Assembly (NCBI RefSeq): GCF_022014595.1
Contig: NZ_CP091740.1
Span: forward strand, 2,096,200 to 2,160,199
Direction: 5' to 3'
Source: Solitalea lacus
GTDB taxonomy: Bacteria > Bacteroidota > Bacteroidia > Sphingobacteriales > Sphingobacteriaceae
DNA: 64,000 bases
The notes under the pieces are model-generated. The model was not told where the DNA came from. It ran no database searches and was given only the letters and a program-made list of their open reading frames with translations. Shown here piece by piece: positions 27,873 through 37,215 of the stretch. Both the position numbers and the translations under genes were made by a program. Positions within the stretch are counted from its first letter, which is position 1. Every line of letters starts with the position of its first letter.

Positions 27873-30395
27873 ATGAAACTTAAAATATTATTTATAGTGT
27901 TGTTGGGGGTGTGCTGCAATCAGGTGATGGCTCAGCGCAAAAAGGATAAACAACCTATAGCAAAGGTCGATTCTGTAAAAAAAGATCCGTTAAGTACGAT
28001 CATCACTAAAAATACAGAAACTAAAAAGGGATTGTTTAATATTTATCGTACTGGTGATAAGTATTATTTTGAAATTCCTGATTCTATTTTAAAAAGAGAA
28101 TTATTATTAACCACTTTCTTAGTAAAGACTCCAGGTGGTAGTCCGAAGTTTGGTGGCGAGCAGATGAATGAAAAGGTCATGTCTTTTGATAAAGGCTTAG
28201 GTAACAAGATCAACTTACGTATCATTACCTTAATGACTAAATCTGATTCAAGCAATGCCATTGCCAAAGCCGTTGCCAACTCAAATATAGATCCTATTGC
28301 CATTGTGTTTGATATTAAGGCTAAGGGTAATGGAGGTAAAAGTTCAATCATCGACGTAACGGATTTTCTTCAAAAAGAAAACTCTTTTACAATGCTAAGC
28401 CCAGAAGTTGCTAAGAGATTGAACTTAGGAGCTATGGCTTCAGACAGAAGTTATGTAAAGAGTTTTGCATCATATCCGGTTAATGTTGAAATTAAGATGG
28501 TGCGTACTTATGCGGCCACTGCTCCAGCAAAAGTTGATCGTTATACTGTTGCACTTGAAGCAGCAAAAGTAGGTGGAGCTGCAACAATGGAAATTTCAAC
28601 TTCAATTTTATTGATGCCTGAAAAACCAATGGTGGGTCGCCAATTTGATTTGCGCGTAGGTTATTTTGCGGATAATAGTGGTTACATTCCTCTTTCAGAT
28701 GATCAGCAAAACATTAAGGACAAAACCTTCATTGTTCGCTACCGCTTAGAGCCCAAGGCTGAGGATATGGAGCGCTATAAGAGAGGTGAATTGGTTGAGC
28801 CTAAGCAACAAATTGTTTATTATATCGATCCGGCTACTCCAAAGCAATGGCGTAAGTACCTGATCGCCGGTATCAATGACTGGAATGTAGCATTTGAAGC
28901 GGCAGGTTTCAAAAACGCAATTATCGGTAAAGAATGGCCAGAGAATGATACAACAATGAGTTTGGAAGATGCTCGTTATAAGGTATTACGTTATTTACCT
29001 TCAGATACACCTAACGCTTATGGGCCTAATATTCACGACCCTCGAAGCGGTGAGATCTTACAGGGCTATATTGGTTGGTATCACAACGTTATGACCTTGG
29101 TTCACGATTGGTACATGATTCAGGCAGGTCCGAACGATCCTAGAGCTCGTAGCATGAAGTTTGACGAAGAACTAATGGGTGAATTGATCCGATTCGTTTC
29201 TTCACACGAGGTAGGTCACACATTGGGTTTACGTCATAACATGGGTAGCAGTAGTTTAACTCCGGTTGAAAAATTAAGAGATAAAGAATGGGTTGAAAAA
29301 CATGGTCACTGTAATTCGATTATGGACTATGCACGTTTCAACTACGTAGCTCAACCTGAAGATAACATTGGCCCTAAAGGAATTTATGCACGTATCGGTG
29401 ATTACGATAAATGGGCTATTAAATGGGGCTATACCTATACCGGTGCTAAGGACGATGATGAAGATAAAAAAATCGTTTCTCAATGGATTGTTGACAGCTT
29501 AAAAGCTAACCCAGGATTATGGTTCGGTGGTGAAGGTCGTAATCACGATGCTCGTTGCCAGACAGAAGACTTGGGCGACAACAGCATGAAAGCCAATGAG
29601 TATGGTATTAAAAACTTGAAACACGTAGTGGCTCACTTGCCTGAGTGGACTAAAGAAGAAGGTGATTTATATAAAAACCTTGCTCAAATGTATATTCAGG
29701 TGGTAACACAGTTTAACCGATATGCTACTCATGTTTCCAGTAACGTAGCCAGCGTTTATGAAACATTTAAATATCCTGGTGATGCGGGTGAAGTTTATGC
29801 ATCTGCTCCTGTGGAGAAGCAAAAAGAAGCTGTGGCATGGTTAAATAAATATGTTTTTGAAACTCCAACTTGGTTATTAGATCAGAACATTCTTAATAAA
29901 ATTGGTGCTCCAATTCATTTAAGCAGTGTTAGAAACATTCAAGAACGCCAAATGGCTGTTTTATTAAGTGATCGTGTTTTTAATACAATGAATTTAATGC
30001 AACAGCGGTTTGGAGAAGCAAATACCTATTCAATGAATGAGTATTTATCAGATTTGAAACAAGGTGTTTTTAGTGAGTTGAAAACTAATAAGCCGATTGA
30101 TCAATTCCGCCGAGATGTTCAAAAATCCTATGTTACTGGAATCATTCGTGCGATGAAAGAAGGCGAAATAGGAAATAATGCTATTGGTTTATTGTTTTCT
30201 CCTGGTGCAGCGGAAGAAACGCCATTAACGACTAATACAGATATTTCAGCCCTATTAGCTGTACATTTAGAGAATTTGCGCAAAGACATCTTGGCTGCCA
30301 TTCCGGCAACTACGGATAAAGATTCAAAAGAGCACCTTCAATATGTTGCTGATAACATTAAAAGGGCCTTAAACAAGCGATTCGACACTAAATAA
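27873..30395 (+). CDS. Zinc-dependent metalloprotease (DUF5117/DUF5118 type), active-site intact
   Basis: An 840-residue exported metzincin-like protease. The signal peptide ends QVMAQ. The extended zinc motif HEVGHTLGLRH lies at residues 445-455 (ligands His445, His449, His455; catalytic Glu446), followed by NSIMDY as the probable Met-turn near 480. Conserved segments shared with the preceding gene include VEPKQQIVYYIDPATPKQWRKYLIAGINDWN. Predicted location is periplasm or cell surface. It sits in the SusC/SusD operon after the inactive paralogue, so it probably trims proteins or peptides captured at the surface. An intrinsic terminator with a GCAA loop lies just after the stop. Confidence 0.9.
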   Translation: MKLKILFIVLLGVCCNQVMAQRKKDKQPIAKVDSVKKDPLSTIITKNTETKKGLFNIYRTGDKYYFEIPDSILKRELLLTTFLVKTPGGSPKFGGEQMNEKVMSFDKGLGNKINLRIITLMTKSDSSNAIAKAVANSNIDPIAIVFDIKAKGNGGKSSIIDVTDFLQKENSFTMLSPEVAKRLNLGAMASDRSYVKSFASYPVNVEIKMVRTYAATAPAKVDRYTVALEAAKVGGAATMEISTSILLMPEKPMVGRQFDLRVGYFADNSGYIPLSDDQQNIKDKTFIVRYRLEPKAEDMERYKRGELVEPKQQIVYYIDPATPKQWRKYLIAGINDWNVAFEAAGFKNAIIGKEWPENDTTMSLEDARYKVLRYLPSDTPNAYGPNIHDPRSGEILQGYIGWYHNVMTLVHDWYMIQAGPNDPRARSMKFDEELMGELIRFVSSHEVGHTLGLRHNMGSSSLTPVEKLRDKEWVEKHGHCNSIMDYARFNYVAQPEDNIGPKGIYARIGDYDKWAIKWGYTYTGAKDDDEDKKIVSQWIVDSLKANPGLWFGGEGRNHDARCQTEDLGDNSMKANEYGIKNLKHVVAHLPEWTKEEGDLYKNLAQMYIQVVTQFNRYATHVSSNVASVYETFKYPGDAGEVYASAPVEKQKEAVAWLNKYVFETPTWLLDQNILNKIGAPIHLSSVRNIQERQMAVLLSDRVFNTMNLMQQRFGEANTYSMNEYLSDLKQGVFSELKTNKPIDQFRRDVQKSYVTGIIRAMKEGEIGNNAIGLLFSPGAAEETPLTTNTDISALLAVHLENLRKDILAAIPATTDKDSKEHLQYVADNIKRALNKRFDTK

Positions 30396-30402
30396 TTAAA
30401 GT

Positions 30403-30431
30403 ACATGCTCGAGCAATCGGGCATGTTTTTC
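30403..30431 (+). terminator. Intrinsic terminator with GCAA tetraloop after the metalloproteases
   Basis: A 10-bp stem (ACATGCTCGA/TCGGGCATGT, one G-T pair), a GCAA loop of the stable GNRA class and a TTTTT tail begin 7 bases after the stop. It probably ends or weakens the SusC operon transcript before the TlpA genes. Confidence 0.75.
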
Positions 30432-30454
30432 TATATAGCGTTTGTAAGAACAGT

Positions 30455-31849
30455 ATGAAGAAGTTATTATCGGTTTTATTTTTGTTCAATTTATGCATTT
30501 TTAGTGCTTATGCAGGCGCTACAAATGCAGTTATTAATTGTACAATTCATGGAAATAGCACGAGTGGTTTATTTCTATACCAATTACAGGATGGGGATGC
30601 TGTAAGCTTAGGCTTTAAGCGCCCTGATGCGAATGGAAACTGCTCTTTTAACTTGGATGTTAAAGAGGGTGTTTTCTTTTTCAAAAAGGCAGGAGGTAAA
30701 GGACATGAGTTTAAAACCCTTATTTACCTTAAAGCCGGTGAGCAAAAACAAGTAGATTTTTATATAGGCAAGGAATCTATTGATTATGATAGTTGTGCCA
30801 TTACAAAGCCAAACGCCGAAACGAAAAGTTTCCAGTCTTGGTTAAATGCCATGAATGAATACGCTCATGCTGTGAAAACTAAACCAAGTGTGGGTCGCAG
30901 CAAATATGCTCAATTCGAAAAGTTTGCAGCTTCGTTTTTAAAGACGAACAAAACCGTTAATCCTTACTTTAATACTTGGCTTAATGATAAAGTTGCCATC
31001 GATCTTAAATACTTAAGAGCTGGTAATTATTTTGGTTTAGGCAGATTAAATGCCGCTTGTGACAGTTCGATAAGTGCTCCGGAATTTTATAAACCTTTAC
31101 TTGATAAGAATATTGTCAATGATGTTCGCATACTTCGATCGGAGCATGGAATGGAACTGCTTGATTATGTTTTTGGATATTGGAAATTCAATGAAGTAAA
31201 AAACCAACAAAAGGTAGTCGATAACTTTTTTTCTCCAGAAAATGCTGCAAAAATTACTAATGATGCAGTTAAGGTTGCATTTTTAATGCATAAAATGCCT
31301 GGAATTAAAGAATATGAAAACTTTGTGAAATACGTTGAACCATATAAAAATGTATTTGTTACCCCCAAGCAGAAAGAAGCTTATAATAAATTATATAATG
31401 ATTTAGGGCCATTCGCTAAAGGCAAACCGGGATATAACTTTGAGCTAAAGGATGTTAATGACAAAACCTATACATTGGCCGGATTTAAGGGTAAAGTAGT
31501 GGTAATTGACGTTTGGGCTATGTGGTGTGCTCCTTGTTTGCAAGAAAAACCGATCATGGAAAAAATTGCTGAAGGTTATCATGACAGAAACGATATTGTC
31601 TTTATTGGAATGTCAGTAGATGGTCATGCAAAAAAGGATGCTTGGAAGAGCTTTGTGAAAAAAAATCACTTTACAAGCATTGAACTATTATCACAATTCG
31701 ATGAATCACTATTTAAATACTATAAAATATCAGGTATTCCTCGTTTTCTAATTTTTGATCGGGAGGGTAAAATTATAACGGTAGATGCACCAAAGCCATC
31801 AAATCCAGGCTTTAAAAAGCTCCTTGATGCCACATTGAATGCGAATTAA
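30455..31849 (+). CDS. TlpA-like thiol-disulfide oxidoreductase with DUF4369-like N-terminus (first)
   Basis: A 464-residue exported redox protein. Signal peptide ends SAYAG. The N-terminal about 110 residues form a small beta domain like DUF4369, then a helical middle part, then a thioredoxin fold at about 325-464 with WCAPC (Cys358, Cys361) and the cis-Pro segment ISGIPRFLIFDREGK. Such proteins reduce or shuffle disulfides outside the cytoplasm. It lies 60 bases after the metalloprotease and a terminator. Cargo is unknown; the protease, SusD or imported peptide substrates are all possible. Confidence 0.87.
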   Translation: MKKLLSVLFLFNLCIFSAYAGATNAVINCTIHGNSTSGLFLYQLQDGDAVSLGFKRPDANGNCSFNLDVKEGVFFFKKAGGKGHEFKTLIYLKAGEQKQVDFYIGKESIDYDSCAITKPNAETKSFQSWLNAMNEYAHAVKTKPSVGRSKYAQFEKFAASFLKTNKTVNPYFNTWLNDKVAIDLKYLRAGNYFGLGRLNAACDSSISAPEFYKPLLDKNIVNDVRILRSEHGMELLDYVFGYWKFNEVKNQQKVVDNFFSPENAAKITNDAVKVAFLMHKMPGIKEYENFVKYVEPYKNVFVTPKQKEAYNKLYNDLGPFAKGKPGYNFELKDVNDKTYTLAGFKGKVVVIDVWAMWCAPCLQEKPIMEKIAEGYHDRNDIVFIGMSVDGHAKKDAWKSFVKKNHFTSIELLSQFDESLFKYYKISGIPRFLIFDREGKIITVDAPKPSNPGFKKLLDATLNAN

Positions 31850-31914
31850 TTCAAGACTTTTAATGGGCAGTTTTTAACAATTAAGATTAACTTTAATCAT
31901 AAAAGATATTGGAA

Positions 31915-33672
31915 ATGAAAAATTTCATTAAAAGTTTAGTGCTTGTCTTTTTTTGCTTAGCCGCCGTGGTAAATGCATCAGCACAATCACGGCTGGTAAC
32001 AATCACCGGTTCATTTACCCAGAAAAAGAATTATGAGATCACGATTGCTGGCAAGTCGGGTGATAAATCTTTCAGAGTAGTTCAACACAATAATGATCCC
32101 AGCAATCCTAATTTTTCATTTGTTTTTCCTGCAATTGCAGATGCAAACTATCAACTGAAGGTAAAGGTAATGAAAATGGGTAATCGCAGGTTGGAAGTTG
32201 AAACCGAGGTTGATTATCCTTTGAACCTGACCGGAAAAAATAGTTTAAACTTAACTATCGACCCTGCTTTGTTTGATCAAAAGTCAGGTTTTAAAATTGA
32301 AAAACTGCCGGCTAAACTCTCAACGGCATCAATTTCGGGTTCGTTTAACAATGCCAAATATGGGGTAGACCTTACCTTCGAAAAGGTGGTTGAAGGTCGG
32401 TTGGCGCCGGTTCAAATCATTTTTGGTAAAGCAGGAGATTCAGTTTTCAACTTTTTGGTACCTGTTGAAAAGGAAGGATTCTATTACCTGACCACCATGG
32501 GTTGGAAAAAGCAGGTTTACCTAAAGCCTAATGACCAGTTACAATTGGTGTTAGATAACAGATCTGGAATACAAATCAGTACCACTAAATCTACTGAAGA
32601 GAATAATGCGCTTCAAAAATGGGAAGAATTGATTTATCCTTTGAAGGCTATCGTTAAAACGCCAAAGCCGGATCGTGAAGCGTTTATGTCTATGCATCAG
32701 TCATTGCAGCCAAAAATTAAAACATTTGTTCAGCAGGTTAAAACTCAGAATGTGAAATTTAATGCACTTTTTAAAACTGCTGCACAGCTTGATAACAATA
32801 TGGCCGTCTTGAACCTGCTGTTAAAAACAAATAGTGTAAACAGAGGGTCGTTTTCGTCCTCTTATAAAGAATTTGTAAACGTTCCGGATTATTACAAACA
32901 GACATTAAAAACTAATGCCATTAACTCTGCTGATTTGTTGAAATTAGCAGATGGTTATGATTATATTAATCTGAATGCAAAATTAAGCTTGGACGATACC
33001 AAGGCGAAAGGAATTACAGATGCTGAAAAGGTGAAGGTTTTGATGAATTCAACGCCAAATGATACATTAAAAGCTTATTTGTTAAAATCTCAATTGAATG
33101 AACTGGAGCTCAACGTAAGTAACTATACGGAGTTTCGTGATGTTTTCCTGCCGTACAAAAAATATGCAAAAGTGCCTTCAGTTAAAGCCAAGTACGATGG
33201 TGTTAGCGGCATGTATGCTGCCGACACAGCATTTTTAGGCAAATCAGCTTACGACTTTACTTTGCCAGATGTAAACGGCAAAATGGTGTCGATGAAGGAT
33301 TTTAAAGGCAAAGTTGTTTTGGTTGATGTTTGGGCTACTTGGTGCGGGCCTTGCAAAGCGCAAATGCCTTTCCTGAAAGAAGTAGAAGAACTTTATAAAG
33401 GAAATGACAGTATTGTTTTTGTAGGCATTTCTTTGGATGCCGCAAAAGACAAGCAAAAGTGGCTGAACATGATTCATGAAAAGCAGCTTGAAGGTGTACA
33501 GCTTTTGGATGATTTCGGCAGAACATTTGGCCGTAAATACAAAATGGTTGCGATTCCTCGCTTTTTATTAATTGATAAAAACGGTAATTGGGCCGAAGTA
33601 CGTTGTCCGCTTCCTGAAAATAAGGAAAAGCTTAAGAAATACATTGATAGGGAATTACAAAGAAATATTTAA
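31915..33672 (+). CDS. TlpA-like thiol-disulfide oxidoreductase, large form (second)
   Basis: About 585 residues from ATG 31915 (an in-frame TTG at 31909 is less likely). Signal peptide ends NASAQ. A long N-terminal region (about 25-430) of beta and helical segments precedes a C-terminal thioredoxin domain with WCGPC (Cys477, Cys480) and MVAIPRFLLIDKNGNW. The thioredoxin half resembles the preceding gene, so the two are paralogues with different N-terminal parts. It is the last gene of this locus; a terminator follows. Confidence 0.87.
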   Translation: MKNFIKSLVLVFFCLAAVVNASAQSRLVTITGSFTQKKNYEITIAGKSGDKSFRVVQHNNDPSNPNFSFVFPAIADANYQLKVKVMKMGNRRLEVETEVDYPLNLTGKNSLNLTIDPALFDQKSGFKIEKLPAKLSTASISGSFNNAKYGVDLTFEKVVEGRLAPVQIIFGKAGDSVFNFLVPVEKEGFYYLTTMGWKKQVYLKPNDQLQLVLDNRSGIQISTTKSTEENNALQKWEELIYPLKAIVKTPKPDREAFMSMHQSLQPKIKTFVQQVKTQNVKFNALFKTAAQLDNNMAVLNLLLKTNSVNRGSFSSSYKEFVNVPDYYKQTLKTNAINSADLLKLADGYDYINLNAKLSLDDTKAKGITDAEKVKVLMNSTPNDTLKAYLLKSQLNELELNVSNYTEFRDVFLPYKKYAKVPSVKAKYDGVSGMYAADTAFLGKSAYDFTLPDVNGKMVSMKDFKGKVVLVDVWATWCGPCKAQMPFLKEVEELYKGNDSIVFVGISLDAAKDKQKWLNMIHEKQLEGVQLLDDFGRTFGRKYKMVAIPRFLLIDKNGNWAEVRCPLPENKEKLKKYIDRELQRNI

Positions 33673-33691
33673 GATTATTGCTTCATAAGCT

Positions 33692-33730
33692 AAAAAAAAG
33701 TGGCCTCCAGCAGGGCCATTTTTTTTTATA
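33692..33730 (+). terminator. Intrinsic terminator after the second TlpA gene
   Basis: TGGCC/GGCCA stem (33701-33705 with 33714-33718) flanked by an A8 run before and a T10 run after. Confidence 0.75.
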
Positions 33731-33778
33731 CCGTTAACTTATCATTGAAATTAATTTTATTGAAAAATCCATTGCTAG

Positions 33779-33835
33779 TATAGATTTGTCCATTCTTGTT
33801 TAGCTACTTAAAATATAGATTTGTTGACCATTGAT
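33779..33835 (+). repeat. TATAGATTTGT direct repeat before the beta-helix gene
   Basis: TATAGATTTGT occurs at 33779 and 33814, 35 bases apart, each followed by a CCATT sequence (GTCCATTC, then GACCATTG). The position about 90-140 bases upstream of the next start suggests a regulatory site. Confidence 0.4.
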
Positions 33836-33920
33836 TAACATTAAATAAATCTACTTAAGTGAATAAAATTTGTAATTAATTATTCATCCGTTCATATTTA
33901 CCAAAACTAGTTGTCGATAG

Positions 33921-36095
33921 ATGAAATTTAGCTATTTACTTATTTTAAGCGTACTCTTTGCTTTACCATCCGTTGTTATCGCACAAAGAAAAAATCATGT
34001 CATTTATGTTTCTGTAGATGGGAAGGATAGCAACTTAGGAACACTTAAAAAACCTTTTGCTACACTTCAAAAAGCACAAAGTATTGTTCAAGCTCTAATA
34101 AAATCTAATCCAACAGACTTATATACTGTTTATATCCGTCAAGGGACTTATTTTTTTGATAAGAGTTTTGTAGTTGATAGTCTTCACTCTGGAAGGAAAA
34201 CTTCTCCAATTACTTACTGTGCCTATCAGGATGAAAAAGTAAGTTTTTCAGGTGGAATAAATATTCCTGTGAATAGGGCTGTTGTTGTTTCCAATCCATC
34301 AATCATTAGCCGCCTGTTGCCCGAAGCTCGTAAAAAGGTGTTGCAGGTTAACCTGAAGGCATTAGGTATAAAAAATTACGGAGCTGTTAAACCAAAAGGT
34401 TTTGGCCGTGCCTACTCCAATGCCGCAATGGAGCTTTTCTGCAATAAAGAAGCCATGAGGCCGGCCCGTTGGCCCAATGATACTTTAGTTCCAATTGGCA
34501 AAGTACATGATCCGGGATCTATCCCACGTAACGGTGATTTTTCCCAAAGAGGAGGAAAGTTTTCATACAATGTGCAAAGACCATCTCGCTGGACAAAGGC
34601 AAATGATCTGTGGATCTCTGGCTTTTTCAAATATGGATATGCTGATGACGCCGTGAAGATTGCTCAGCTTGATACTGTAAATAAAACATTTACTACTGTG
34701 CAAGAAACTTTGTATGGCTTTGAAAGTGGCAAAGTTTTCCAGCGTTGGTATGCTTTTAATTTATTGGAGGAAATTGATCTGCCGGGTGAATATTATATCG
34801 ATCGGGCTGCGGGTATGCTTTACTTCATGCCCCCTGTAGGAAATTTGGAAAGCCTTGAAGTATCGTTTACAGAAGATCCTTTAGTGGTGCTAGAAAATGC
34901 ATCATATGTACAATTTAAAGACATTACTTTTGAATGTGGACGTGGCATGGGTGTCTATATTGAAAAAGGTAAGGAAAATAAGATTGATCGTTGCGTTTTC
35001 CGAAACTTGGGTACTGTAGCAGTTATGGTTGGTAAAGGCATACATTCACCCAAAGGTTTGCAGCATGATGTTACAGGGGAACCTGTTTCAAGAAAGATCG
35101 GCAGTTTGTACGGCCACCTGTATACGAACACCACTTTTGAACGTGAAGCCGGTTTCGGTCATATCATCAGTAATAGTCACATCTACAACATAGGATCTGG
35201 TGGAATCATTTTAGGCGGAGGTAACAGGTTAACCCTTGAAAAAGGAAATAACCAGGTTGTTAATTGCCGCATTCATGATTTTAATCGCATCGAACGCTCC
35301 TACAAAGCCGGAGTTAATATTGACGGCGTGGGTAATGTCATTCGTAATTGCGAAATCTACGATTGTCCGGGTAGTGCAGTGCTTTTACATGGCAACGACC
35401 ATTTAATTGAATATAATAACATCCATCATGCTGTAACGCAAGGTGATGATATGGGCGCTATTTATTATGGACGCGACCCGAGTGAATTTGGCAATAAAGT
35501 GCGATACAACTTCTTTCACCATTTAGGTAATGATCACGGTTATTTAGTAGCCGTTTACCATGATGATGGAGCTTGTGGAATGGAAGTCTACGGCAACGTA
35601 TTTTACAAAGCAGGAAGTCGTGCCTCACTCATTGGCGGTGGTAACGACAATGTTTACCGTAACAATTTGTTCATTGATTGTTCGGTTGCAATACATATTG
35701 ATAACCGCTTGTTGGGTTGGGGGCGGAATATGGTGAAGCGCGATGAAATCTTCGAGCAACGCTTGAAGGCCGTTAATTACCAACAGCCTCCTTACTCCTT
35801 AGCTTATCCATCCCTTACCAACTATTTCGATGATAAGCCTGGATTACCAAAGCGAAATTACATCGAGGGTAATGTGTTTGTGAATACCAAGCAGATCACT
35901 GACGCAAAAGCCGAATGGTCGGATGTTGGGAAGAATATCACCTTGTTTGGTAATCCAGGTTTTGTGGATTCTGAAAAAATGAACTTTGAACTTTTGCCTT
36001 CTTCGGAAGTGTTTAAGCTGATGTCTGAGTTCAAGAAAATTCCGTTTTCGAAAATAGGTATTCAAAAAGAAGAAAAAATCACCCTAAATAATTAA
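33921..36095 (+). CDS. Secreted right-handed beta-helix protein, GH141-like
   Basis: A 724-residue exported protein. Signal peptide ends SVVIAQ. It opens with the HVIYVSVDGKDSNLGTLKKPFATLQKAQ motif typical of parallel beta-helix carbohydrate enzymes; a beta-sandwich insertion (about 100-290) is followed by repeated strands such as GNVIRNCEIYDCPG, HLIEYNNIHHA and NVYRNNLFIDCS. The segment GDDMGAIYYGRDPSEFGNKVRYN is well conserved in this type of protein. Architecture is closest to GH141 (known members include an alpha-L-fucosidase and a xylanase), but I cannot confirm family membership or substrate. Its stop overlaps the start of the next gene by one base, so the two are co-translated. Confidence 0.75.
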   Translation: MKFSYLLILSVLFALPSVVIAQRKNHVIYVSVDGKDSNLGTLKKPFATLQKAQSIVQALIKSNPTDLYTVYIRQGTYFFDKSFVVDSLHSGRKTSPITYCAYQDEKVSFSGGINIPVNRAVVVSNPSIISRLLPEARKKVLQVNLKALGIKNYGAVKPKGFGRAYSNAAMELFCNKEAMRPARWPNDTLVPIGKVHDPGSIPRNGDFSQRGGKFSYNVQRPSRWTKANDLWISGFFKYGYADDAVKIAQLDTVNKTFTTVQETLYGFESGKVFQRWYAFNLLEEIDLPGEYYIDRAAGMLYFMPPVGNLESLEVSFTEDPLVVLENASYVQFKDITFECGRGMGVYIEKGKENKIDRCVFRNLGTVAVMVGKGIHSPKGLQHDVTGEPVSRKIGSLYGHLYTNTTFEREAGFGHIISNSHIYNIGSGGIILGGGNRLTLEKGNNQVVNCRIHDFNRIERSYKAGVNIDGVGNVIRNCEIYDCPGSAVLLHGNDHLIEYNNIHHAVTQGDDMGAIYYGRDPSEFGNKVRYNFFHHLGNDHGYLVAVYHDDGACGMEVYGNVFYKAGSRASLIGGGNDNVYRNNLFIDCSVAIHIDNRLLGWGRNMVKRDEIFEQRLKAVNYQQPPYSLAYPSLTNYFDDKPGLPKRNYIEGNVFVNTKQITDAKAEWSDVGKNITLFGNPGFVDSEKMNFELLPSSEVFKLMSEFKKIPFSKIGIQKEEKITLNN

Positions 36096-36910
36096 TGATG
36101 AAAATTCTTGGTAAAAGCTTACTATTATTCGGTTTATGCTTAGGTCTAATTATGAAACAAGGCGATTCTTTTGCCGTGACTAAAAGCGATACCTTAAAAA
36201 TTTTAACATATAATGTCCATCACTGCAATCCTCCAGGTACAAATGTAATCGATGTAGCCGCTATTGCGAAAGTGGTAAAAGAGAGCAATGCTTCCATTGT
36301 AGCACTTCAGGAGGTTGATGTCAATACGTCGAGATCAGGAAAAGAACTGAATGAAGCGGAAGCCATTGCCAAAGCTTGTGGCATGTATTTTTGCTTTGGT
36401 AAATCCCTTGATTTTGCAGGAGGCGGTTATGGTAATGCTATTTTATCTAAATACCCTATTAGCGACGTGCAATGTATGCTTTTATCAAAGGCTGCTGATC
36501 CCAAAACTGAGCAGAGGTCTTTACTTACTGTTAAATTAGCCATTGGAGAAAATAAATTTATCCGTTTTGCTTGTACGCACTTGGATGTTGCCAGCGTAGC
36601 GAATAGAGAATTACAGATTAAGGAGATCACCCAAATGGCTAAAAGCGATTCACTGCCATTCTTTATCGCGGGTGATTTTAATGATATTCCTCAAAGTGCA
36701 GCTCTTAACCTGTTTGATAAAACGTTTATTCGTAGTTGTATAACTTGTGAACCAACAGCTCCTCAGGATGTTCCTAATCAAATCATTGATTTTATTGCCT
36801 TTGATAAACGCTTTTCTAAAAATATTAAGGTAGCGAATCATGTGGTTTTGGATGATCGATATGCTTCTGATCATCGTCCGGTATATGCAGAATTGTTAAT
36901 AAAACACTAG
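36095..36910 (+). CDS. Secreted endonuclease/exonuclease/phosphatase-fold protein
   Basis: A 271-residue exported metal-dependent phosphodiesterase-type protein. An N-terminal hydrophobic signal precedes the EEP core: ILTYNVHHC, ALQEVD (metal-binding Glu), GYGNAILSKYP, FACTHLDV, FIAGDFND and the terminal SDHRPVYAEL. All main catalytic residues are present. Family members cleave nucleic acids, phosphoinositides or sphingomyelin. The one-base overlap with the beta-helix gene indicates a shared role, which may be removal of a phosphodiester from a glycan or lipid; this is speculation. A strong terminator follows. Confidence 0.85.
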   Translation: MMKILGKSLLLFGLCLGLIMKQGDSFAVTKSDTLKILTYNVHHCNPPGTNVIDVAAIAKVVKESNASIVALQEVDVNTSRSGKELNEAEAIAKACGMYFCFGKSLDFAGGGYGNAILSKYPISDVQCMLLSKAADPKTEQRSLLTVKLAIGENKFIRFACTHLDVASVANRELQIKEITQMAKSDSLPFFIAGDFNDIPQSAALNLFDKTFIRSCITCEPTAPQDVPNQIIDFIAFDKRFSKNIKVANHVVLDDRYASDHRPVYAELLIKH

Positions 36911-36932
36911 TTGCTTTTAGTTCAATTTTATA

Positions 36933-36972
36933 AACACAACCACGGTTAACCCAATTGCCGTGGTTGTGTTGT
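36933..36972 (+). terminator. Strong hairpin terminator after the EEP gene
   Basis: A perfect 13-bp stem (AACACAACCACGG/CCGTGGTTGTGTT) with a 12-base loop begins 23 bases after the stop. The T tract is weak, but stem strength and position support termination. Confidence 0.7.
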
Positions 36973-37215
36973 TCAATATTTTCCGGATATAGTTAGGATA
37001 TCTGTACTGTTGGCCACTATTTTTACCTGTAAAAATAATTTAAGAACTGGGTAATAAAACATAGGATATTGATTCTAAAAGGAAATAGTTTAGGTCCTAA
37101 GTTTTAGTTGAAATAAATAACAAGAGAAGGCATTGATTATAGATCATTAGTGAGGTTGGGTCGTTAATAGATTCAAAAGTTGAAAGATGGAATAATAATA
37201 ACCTGTTTCATAAAG

